Source: Sulfuricurvum sp. (GTDB lineage Bacteria > Campylobacterota > Campylobacteria > Campylobacterales > Sulfurimonadaceae). Taken from it: a stretch of 64,000 nt of DNA. The notes under the pieces were generated by a model, which saw nothing but the letters and a program-made list of their open reading frames with translations, made no database searches and was not told the DNA's origin. Location of the stretch: NCBI GenBank assembly GCA_030694265.1, contig JAUXYP010000013.1, forward strand, positions 1 to 64,000, read 5' to 3'. The position numbers were made by a program, and so were the translations under genes. This document shows, piece after piece, positions 58,694-64,000 of the stretch (position 1 is the first letter of the stretch; each line of letters opens with the position of its first letter).

Positions 58694-59557
58694 GTGAAAA
58701 AAATGGTGATTGCCCACTCTCCCGATGCGGATGACATTTTTATGTATTATGCCATTAAGTTTGGCTGGGTCGGGAAAAAAGATACCATTTTTGAAAATAT
58801 CCCATTAGACATTGAAACCCTTAATACGGAAGCGCTCAAAGGGACGTACGATATTAGTGCAATTAGTTTTGGGTTATACCCCCATATACGAAATGATTAT
58901 GCCTTATTGCGTACGGCTGTTAGTTTTGGCCAAGGGTATGGTCCTAAGCTCATTCGTAAAAAAGAGACGCTGCTTAAAAAGAAGTTTACCGTAGCATTAA
59001 GTGGAAAATATACAACGAATGCATTGTTATTTCGCGTGGCATATCCGAACGCTAAAGTTGTCTATATGAATTTTTTAGAGATAGAGCAGGCCGTTTTAGA
59101 CGGCGTTGTGGATGCCGGAGTGTTAATTCATGAAAGTATTTTAGGCTATGACGAATCATTGGTTGTAGAGCGTGAATTATGGGATATATGGTGCGAGCTA
59201 AGCGGTGGGGAACTTCCTCTTCCTCTTGGTGGAATGGCCATACGACGCTCAATGCCTTTGAACGCTACAATAGAGTATGAAAATGTACTGACAAAAGCGG
59301 TACATATTGCCAGAGAGCACAAAGATCGCCTTTCTAAAATGTTACTTGAACGTTCTTTGGTACGTATTGACGCCGATACCTTGGATAAATATCTCGAACT
59401 GTATGCTAATGATGAATCCATAACCTTGAGCGAAGTGCAGTTTGATGCGATAAACAAACTCTTTGAAATTGGATATGCGCACGGATTTTTTGATCAAAAA
59501 ATGGATGCGAGAGATTATTGTGTCCCTTTGGAATATCCATCATTGAGGAACTCATAA
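58694..59557 (+). CDS. mqnD: 1,4-dihydroxy-6-naphthoate synthase (futalosine pathway)
   Basis: 287 residues. Starts IAHSPDADDIFMYYAI and has the family segments DAGVLIHESILGY and GGELPLPLGGMAIRR. Cuts cyclic de-hypoxanthine futalosine on the way to menaquinone, the route used by Campylobacterota. Start is GTG at 58694 with an AGAGGAA ribosome site. Two nt before fliQ. Confidence 0.92.
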   Translation: MKKMVIAHSPDADDIFMYYAIKFGWVGKKDTIFENIPLDIETLNTEALKGTYDISAISFGLYPHIRNDYALLRTAVSFGQGYGPKLIRKKETLLKKKFTVALSGKYTTNALLFRVAYPNAKVVYMNFLEIEQAVLDGVVDAGVLIHESILGYDESLVVERELWDIWCELSGGELPLPLGGMAIRRSMPLNATIEYENVLTKAVHIAREHKDRLSKMLLERSLVRIDADTLDKYLELYANDESITLSEVQFDAINKLFEIGYAHGFFDQKMDARDYCVPLEYPSLRNS

Positions 59558-59558
59558 T

Positions 59559-59828
59559 ATGATGCAAGAAGAGCTGGTAGGGCTGGGAATCGAAACGTTT
59601 AAAATTGCCCTTGTGCTTTCATTGCCTGCGTTGTTAGTGGGGATGTTTCTGGGACTTGCTGTGAGTATTTTTCAAGCAACAACGCAAATCAATGAGATGA
59701 CACTGAGTTTTATCCCCAAGATTATAGGTATTGTCATTGTTATCATCTTGACAATGCCGTGGATGATGAACACGATGCAGGATTTCACGATTCGGATGTT
59801 CAATATGATTCCGACGTTTATGCAATGA
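59559..59828 (+). CDS. fliQ: Flagellar type III export protein FliQ
   Basis: 89 residues, two membrane segments with the family segment LAVSIFQATTQINEMTLSFIPK. Part of the FliPQR export gate. Coupled to mqnD and murB only by proximity, as is common in this phylum. Confidence 0.95.
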   Translation: MMQEELVGLGIETFKIALVLSLPALLVGMFLGLAVSIFQATTQINEMTLSFIPKIIGIVIVIILTMPWMMNTMQDFTIRMFNMIPTFMQ

Positions 59829-59831
59829 TGA

Positions 59832-59854
59832 TGAGATCACAAAATGTGATCTCA
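59832..59854. repeat. Perfect hairpin between fliQ and murB
   Basis: TGAGATCACA-AAA-TGTGATCTCA, a 10-bp perfect stem with a 3-nt loop. Directly followed by AGTTAGCGAGG, the murB ribosome-site region, with no T-run. Either a processing/attenuation hairpin or a partial terminator. Confidence 0.5.
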
Positions 59855-59873
59855 AGTTAGCGAGGAATAAAGT

Positions 59874-60671
59874 ATGAAAACAAAAATCGTCGATTTCTCT
59901 AAATTTAGTTCAATTCGAATAGGGCCTACGGTAGAAGTAGCGCTCATCGAAGACGATGTTGTTCCTGAGGGCTACACGATTGTAGGATCGGCCAATAATC
60001 TGCTTGTAGGCCCAAATCCTCCTCCTCTTATGATGCTTTCCAAGCAGTATGATTTTATTCGAATAGAGAATGGCCAATTGCATATTGGTGCAGCGACTCC
60101 GGGTGGACGGGTCGTTTCCTTTTGTAAAAAAAATGATATTGCTAATTTTGAGTATTTTTCAAAATTACCGGGAACCATTGGTGGAATGATTAAGATGAAT
60201 GCAGGACTCAAAGAGTTTGAGATTTTCAATCATCTGATTGCTGTGCGTACGTCAGCGGGATGGATTCCAAAAGAGCTAATTGAGTATGGATATCGTAAAA
60301 CATCCATTGATGAAGTGGTATTTGAAGCGTCCTTTGAACTGCACAGTGGATTTTCAACTGAACGATTAGAAATGTTTGCTCAGATGCGTTCGAATCAGCC
60401 CAATGACCCAAGTGCAGGAAGCTGTTTTAAAAACCCTCCTGGTGATTATGCCGGTAGATTGATCGAAGCGGTAGGGCTCAAAGGCGTGCGTCGTGGTAAT
60501 ATGGCCTTCAGTGAAGTGCATGCAAATTTTCTTGTGAACTATGGCGGGGGCATTTATGAAGATGCTATAAGTCTCATAAACGAAGCACAGCAGAAAATTT
60601 TCGAGACGTTTGGGATCTCCTTGCAATGTGAAGTTGTCATCTTAGGTGATACAATTGTGACGAAAAAATAG
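59874..60671 (+). CDS. murB: UDP-N-acetylenolpyruvoylglucosamine reductase
   Basis: 265 residues. FAD enzyme of peptidoglycan precursor synthesis. Features: KLPGTIGGMIKMNAG, catalytic Ser in SAGSCFKNPPGDYAG, SEVHANFLVNYGG. Short form as in other Campylobacterota. GAGGAATAAAGT precedes the ATG. Confidence 0.94.
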   Translation: MKTKIVDFSKFSSIRIGPTVEVALIEDDVVPEGYTIVGSANNLLVGPNPPPLMMLSKQYDFIRIENGQLHIGAATPGGRVVSFCKKNDIANFEYFSKLPGTIGGMIKMNAGLKEFEIFNHLIAVRTSAGWIPKELIEYGYRKTSIDEVVFEASFELHSGFSTERLEMFAQMRSNQPNDPSAGSCFKNPPGDYAGRLIEAVGLKGVRRGNMAFSEVHANFLVNYGGGIYEDAISLINEAQQKIFETFGISLQCEVVILGDTIVTKK

Positions 60672-60680
60672 AAATAATAA

Positions 60681-60710
60681 TTGACTTAAGTCGTCACATT
60701 GAGCTATCAT
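60681..60710 (+). promoter_or_regulatory. Sigma-70-type promoter with palindrome at -35
   Basis: -35 TTGACT (60681-60686), 18-nt spacer, -10 TATCAT (60705-60710). The -35 overlaps the palindrome GACTTAAGTC (60683-60692), which could be an operator for the downstream DNA-binding protein. Start of transcription near 60717 is compatible with the ATG at 60746. Confidence 0.45.
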
Positions 60711-60745
60711 GCTGAAATCCAATGAATAGAGGATGTAATGATAGT

Positions 60746-61408
60746 ATGGTAGTAAGTTATATTCGCCCTGATAAAGATTTTGAAAATGTAATAGAGCAGC
60801 TTAAAATCATAGGTGCTTACTGTGATCGTGAAAAGCTGATTATTGATAAAGAGATGATTGATCAAACGTTTCAAAATAAGCGCATAGCACAGCGTACCGA
60901 TGTAGTAACGTTATTTAGATCATTGCATAATGACACGCTGCTCGTGTACGATACGTGGGTGTTGAGTCTCAATATTGAAGACGTAGTACAAATGTTAAGC
61001 TGTTTACTAAGGAATGGAGTTGAAATCCATTTTGTAAAACAAGGTATTATTATTGATCGTCAAAGTGATACAATGGTAGTTCTTGGTTTGATAGACCAGC
61101 TTCGCCAAACCATCCAAAATGAAGATAAAAAAGAGATTGGACGCCCTAAGGGATCGAAATCTTCTTCAAAGTTCGATTTTTTTCTGGATCAAATTATCAC
61201 AGAATTAAAAGAAGGACGCAATGTTAGCGATATCGCACGTCTTTTGAATGTGAGTCGCAGTTCGTTAAAGGATTATGTAGAATCACGCGCGCTTAAAGAG
61301 TTGGTTCGCGGAATAACCCTAACACGTAATGATGAAGATGCCGAAGCGATGATTATCGGGACGATAAAATGTCCAGCGGTGGAAGCAATGATAGAGGAGA
61401 GTGTGTGA
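60746..61408 (+). CDS. Serine-recombinase-like DNA-binding protein lacking the catalytic serine
   Basis: 220 residues from ATG 60746 (60722 is also possible). Residues 1-130 have the resolvase N-domain pattern (YIRPDKDFENVIEQLKIIGA, then DTLLVYDTW and a GVEIHFV strand), followed by GRPKGSKSSS and a C-terminal helix-turn-helix (NVSDIARLLNVSRSSLKDYV). The catalytic Ser after YxR (as in YARVS) is replaced by Pro-Asp (R7-P8-D9). It therefore should not cut DNA and may have become a regulator. Directly upstream of ccoG and overlapping its start (TGATG). Confidence 0.8.
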   Translation: MVVSYIRPDKDFENVIEQLKIIGAYCDREKLIIDKEMIDQTFQNKRIAQRTDVVTLFRSLHNDTLLVYDTWVLSLNIEDVVQMLSCLLRNGVEIHFVKQGIIIDRQSDTMVVLGLIDQLRQTIQNEDKKEIGRPKGSKSSSKFDFFLDQIITELKEGRNVSDIARLLNVSRSSLKDYVESRALKELVRGITLTRNDEDAEAMIIGTIKCPAVEAMIEESV

Positions 61409-62853
61409 TGGAAGAAAGTGGTTTAAAAGGAAAAGCTTATTTGGCAGGATGGATTCCTTATCGTATTAGACGATATTGGTTTTTTATCCTTGTAACGGTT
61501 TTTACCTTGGTGGTTCCATGGGTACGTATTGAGGGGAATCATCTCTTTTTGCTGAGTTTTGATAAGTTAAAGTTGCACTTGATGTTTGTGCAGTTTGATA
61601 TGCAAGAGCTTTATTTAATGCCATTTGTATTGATGTTTCTTTTTATCGGTATCTTCGGTATTACGGTTCTTGGCGGCCGTTTCTTTTGCGGGTGGATGTG
61701 CCCTCAGACAATTTTTCGCGTAGCGTACCGTGATTTTCTCGAGACAAAAGTATTTAAGCTTCGAAAGCGGATTAAAAATAAGCAACAAGAGCCTGATTAT
61801 TCAACAACAACAAATAAGATTAAGCGTGTGGCCCTGCTTTTAATCTCGGTAGTATTGGCACTTCTGGCAGCAACGGATTTATTGTGGTTTTTTGTCCCTC
61901 CTGAGGACTTTTTACAATACATGCACAATCCTGCGGAACACCCTATATTGATTGGGACAATTATTGGTATTGCTACTTTTTTAGTGTACGACATTGTTTT
62001 CTTGAAAGAAGATTTTTGTGCCTATGTTTGCCCCTATTCACGTATCCAATCGGTTTTATACGATGATGATACGATTATGGCGATTTATAATCCAAACCGC
62101 GGCGGTGAGATTTACAGCGATCAGCATGTCAAAAATTTTACTACGCAAAAAAGTCTTTTGAGTGTTAATCCAACGGCAGAGTGCACCACGTGTGAAAGTT
62201 GTGTAACGGTTTGTCCGACGCATATTGATATACGAAAAGGACTTCAGCTCGAGTGTATCAACTGTCTCGAATGTGTGGATGCCTGTACCGAAGTCATGGG
62301 CAAGCTTGGTAAGCCAAGTCTGGTAGAGTGGTCTAGTGAAAAAGAGACTCTCTTCATGAAGGGGAAGACCCATTATTTACGTCCAAAAATCATTGGCTAT
62401 GCGGTCATTTTGCTCATTACAGCAGCAATCATGATTGTTATGGGAAGTGAAAAAGAGTATATGCTCCTCAATATCAACAAAGAAAATCGTCTTTTTGGTA
62501 TTAAGCATATGGATGAGGGAAAAATAAGGGTCGACAATGCCTATACGGTCTTATTACAAAATACACTCAATGAAGATCATGAATATTATTTTGATGTGAT
62601 AGCTCCAGCTGGAATGGAAGGTAAAATCAAAATTGGTGAACCTGCTAAACCGTTCAAGGTAAAACCAGGTATCGTCAAGAAAAAAGTGATTGTTCTGTAT
62701 ACCGATGAAATATTGGTGAATGATACGAGTAAAGATACTGTGATACCAATTACGATTCACGCATATGCGATGGATGATAAAGAGAAAATAGTCACTAATA
62801 AAGAATCAACGTTTACTTTCCCCCGTGCAGATCTACTAAAAGAGGAGAAGTAA
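61408..62853 (+). CDS. ccoG: Cytochrome cbb3 oxidase assembly protein CcoG (RdxA/FixG)
   Basis: 481 residues from ATG 61408 (GAGGAGA ribosome site). About five membrane segments, the segment GRFFCGWMCPQTIFR, two 4Fe-4S motifs (CTTCESCVTVCP near 260 and CINCLECVDAC near 285) and a C-terminal Ig-like domain. CcoG reduces copper for cbb3 oxidase assembly. Start overlaps the preceding stop. Confidence 0.95.
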   Translation: MEESGLKGKAYLAGWIPYRIRRYWFFILVTVFTLVVPWVRIEGNHLFLLSFDKLKLHLMFVQFDMQELYLMPFVLMFLFIGIFGITVLGGRFFCGWMCPQTIFRVAYRDFLETKVFKLRKRIKNKQQEPDYSTTTNKIKRVALLLISVVLALLAATDLLWFFVPPEDFLQYMHNPAEHPILIGTIIGIATFLVYDIVFLKEDFCAYVCPYSRIQSVLYDDDTIMAIYNPNRGGEIYSDQHVKNFTTQKSLLSVNPTAECTTCESCVTVCPTHIDIRKGLQLECINCLECVDACTEVMGKLGKPSLVEWSSEKETLFMKGKTHYLRPKIIGYAVILLITAAIMIVMGSEKEYMLLNINKENRLFGIKHMDEGKIRVDNAYTVLLQNTLNEDHEYYFDVIAPAGMEGKIKIGEPAKPFKVKPGIVKKKVIVLYTDEILVNDTSKDTVIPITIHAYAMDDKEKIVTNKESTFTFPRADLLKEEK

Positions 62854-62869
62854 TTACTTCTCCTCTTTT
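62838..62869. terminator. Perfect 32-bp palindromic bidirectional terminator
   Basis: 16-bp perfect inverted repeat (AAAAGAGGAGAAGTAA and its complement), so both strands end in a U-rich tail. The stop codons of ccoG (62851-62853) and of the convergent haem protein (62854-62856) form its exact centre. Confidence 0.8.
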
Positions 62870-63300
62870 TCAGCCTCTTCTTTTCCAAATGTTTTTTCCA
62901 TACCGGTTGCTAGCTCATTTTTTTCCGTATCACTGAGTTTGGCTTCTGGATGGGTAGGCAGATAGAACCATGGGGGCATCTCGCCCTCACGTACCTCTTT
63001 GGCAGCTTCTTTGCCTTCATTCTTTTTCTGAGCACCCCATGCAGATACATTGAAATGTTCACGACCCTCTTGAACATCACGTGCAAGCAGCCATGAAATA
63101 GGGGCGACATCACTGTACCATGGATATTTGGTCTGATGAGAATGGCAGTCAGCACACGCGTTGTTAAAAAGTTCTTTGGTCTGAGGTGAGTCCCATGTCG
63201 GCTCACTGATGATGGGTGGATTCGTGTGGTCTTTGCCATAGGGGATGAATTGAATAGCAACAGCTGCAATCGCAACAGCCGCGAGAATTTTTGTTTTCAT
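62854..63300 (-). CDS. Haem-binding-domain cytochrome-like periplasmic protein
   Basis: 148 residues: N-terminal signal/anchor (about 1-18) and a haem site C49-A-D-C52-H53 with CADCHSHQTKYPWYS, the pattern of haem_bd domain proteins. The C-terminus is charged and Lys/Glu-rich (KTFGKEEAEKEEK). Likely electron transfer or sensing in the periplasm; partner unknown. Confidence 0.83.
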   Translation of the reverse strand: MKTKILAAVAIAAVAIQFIPYGKDHTNPPIISEPTWDSPQTKELFNNACADCHSHQTKYPWYSDVAPISWLLARDVQEGREHFNVSAWGAQKKNEGKEAAKEVREGEMPPWFYLPTHPEAKLSDTEKNELATGMEKTFGKEEAEKEEK

Positions 63301-63365
63301 CGTAGTTCCTTTGAGGATTAATATACTAGATTATACAGTGAAAAAGGAAAGATAAGAAAAGGGGA

Positions 63366-63382
63366 GCCTTGCGTAGCAAGGC
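63366..63382 (-). terminator. Terminator after purM
   Basis: GCCTTGC-TAC-GCAAGGC (read on the minus strand), followed by TCCCCTTTTCTT. Located 11 nt after the purM stop. Confidence 0.7.
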
Positions 63383-63393
63383 AGAGAAGAGAT

Positions 63394-64000
63394 TTAAACG
63401 AGAATGGCTTCGCGTGTACCCTCTTCGAGGTGCCCGATAACATAGCCATCGGTATTGGATAAAATATGATCTACATTTTCAGGTCGGACAACGAGGATCA
63501 TCCCCACTCCCATATTGAAAGCACGGTACATTTCACTACGATCAACATGCTGGCCGATCAGTTCAAAAATAGGCAAGACGCGAATCGAAGATTCAGTAAT
63601 AACGGCACGAAGACCTTCAGGTAAAACACGGGGAAGATTTTCAACAATACCGCCGCCTGTGATGTGTCCTAATGCTTGAATTTTGTCTTTGAGCGCTTTA
63701 AACGTTTTGACATAAATACGAGTCGGAGTTAAAAGGGTTTCGATCAACGGCTTACCGTTAAAATCGTCTTCAAATTTCATCCCCATTTTTTCCAACAACA
63801 CTTTGCGCGCGAGGGAAAAGCCGTTTGAGTGCAGTCCCGAACTAGGGAGAGCGATCAGGATATCTCCCGCATGGACGTGGTGAGTGCGGTCAAGTTCGCT
63901 TTTTTCACCCACACCCACAGCAAAACCTGCGAGGTCATAATCATCACTGTGATACATTCCCGGCATTTCGGCTGTTTCGCCGCCGATAAGAGCACATTCA
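63394..64000 (-). CDS. purM: Phosphoribosylformylglycinamidine cyclo-ligase (AIR synthetase), 3' part
   Basis: About 202 C-terminal codons are in the window; the gene continues beyond base 64000. Motifs: [12 protein letters not shown] at the edge, [22 protein letters not shown], and [13 protein letters not shown]. Makes AIR in purine synthesis. The related SelD fold is at 16097. Confidence 0.95.
   Translation of the reverse strand, partial: ECALIGGETAEMPGMYHSDDYDLAGFAVGVGEKSELDRTHHVHAGDILIALPSSGLHSNGFSLARKVLLEKMGMKFEDDFNGKPLIETLLTPTRIYVKTFKALKDKIQALGHITGGGIVENLPRVLPEGLRAVITESSIRVLPIFELIGQHVDRSEMYRAFNMGVGMILVVRPENVDHILSNTDGYVIGHLEEGTREAILV

Overview
The window looks like a chromosome segment of a free-living, respiratory member of the Campylobacterota (Sulfuricurvum/Sulfurimonas-like). 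The basis is gene content: futalosine-pathway MqnD, a soluble TlpD-like CZB chemoreceptor, RqcH, a cNOR-type nitric oxide reductase, a Tat-exported flavocytochrome c sulfide dehydrogenase-like flavoprotein, OprD/MOMP-like porins, CcoG, and FliQ beside MurB. Gene density is very high with many overlapping start/stop codons. I saw no rRNA, tRNA, CRISPR array or insertion sequence. The base composition looks moderate (mid-40s % GC by eye, not computed).

Layout. 1-3.5 kb: end of a porin gene, then an anaerobic ribonucleotide reductase locus in which the glycyl-radical tail of NrdD is a separate, translationally coupled 60-residue gene, followed by nrdG and a small cytochrome c. 3.5-8.8 kb: TlpD-like chemoreceptor and a four-gene DevBCA/TolC-type exporter. 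8.8-16.1 kb: nitric-oxide island (HPP membrane protein, single-domain globin, Rrf2 regulator, norCBDQ, nnrS) that shares a palindromic CTAC-N6-GTAG-like operator and an FNR-type box. 16.1-18.1 kb: selD and selU (mnmH). 18.2-22.4 kb: PhnD-like lipoprotein coupled to a GGDEF-EAL protein, and an MgtC/DUF4010 membrane protein. 22.5-24.5 kb: hemerythrin, DUF2249 and a 12-TM protein behind a perfect FNR-type box. 24.5-34 kb: tamB and tamA, separated by a porin/fccB operon and a two-component system; the porin and a distant DUF2202 gene share the same 11-bp direct-repeat promoter, a likely target of that response regulator.

35-47.5 kb: one 15-gene, minus-strand cobalamin salvage and nucleotide-loop operon, from btuB at the promoter end to cobC at the far end (btuB, DUF4430 protein, btuFDC, a kinase, bluB, cobT, cobU, cobD, cbiB, cobQ, a Cys-rich protein, cobS, cobC). 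It provides uptake, lower-ligand synthesis and assembly of the nucleotide loop. Three of its genes are unassigned: a kinase that could supply threonine phosphate, a transcobalamin-like DUF4430 protein, and a nine-cysteine protein. 47.5-64 kb: a structured repeat-like spacer, a Cache-domain chemoreceptor, then housekeeping genes (rqcH, cdsA, dxr, a serine hydrolase, tsaD, tpx, an AMIN protein, an FtsB-like protein, eno, recA, mqnD, fliQ, murB), a recombinase-derived regulator, ccoG, a haem-binding protein and the 3' part of purM, which runs off the window.

The strongest candidates for something not well described are the split NrdD with a stand-alone glycyl-radical subunit, the unassigned genes and possible ribosome-site hairpin of the cobalamin operon, the Rrf2/FNR NO-response network with the hemerythrin-DUF2249-membrane protein operon, and the serine-recombinase-like protein that has lost its catalytic serine.
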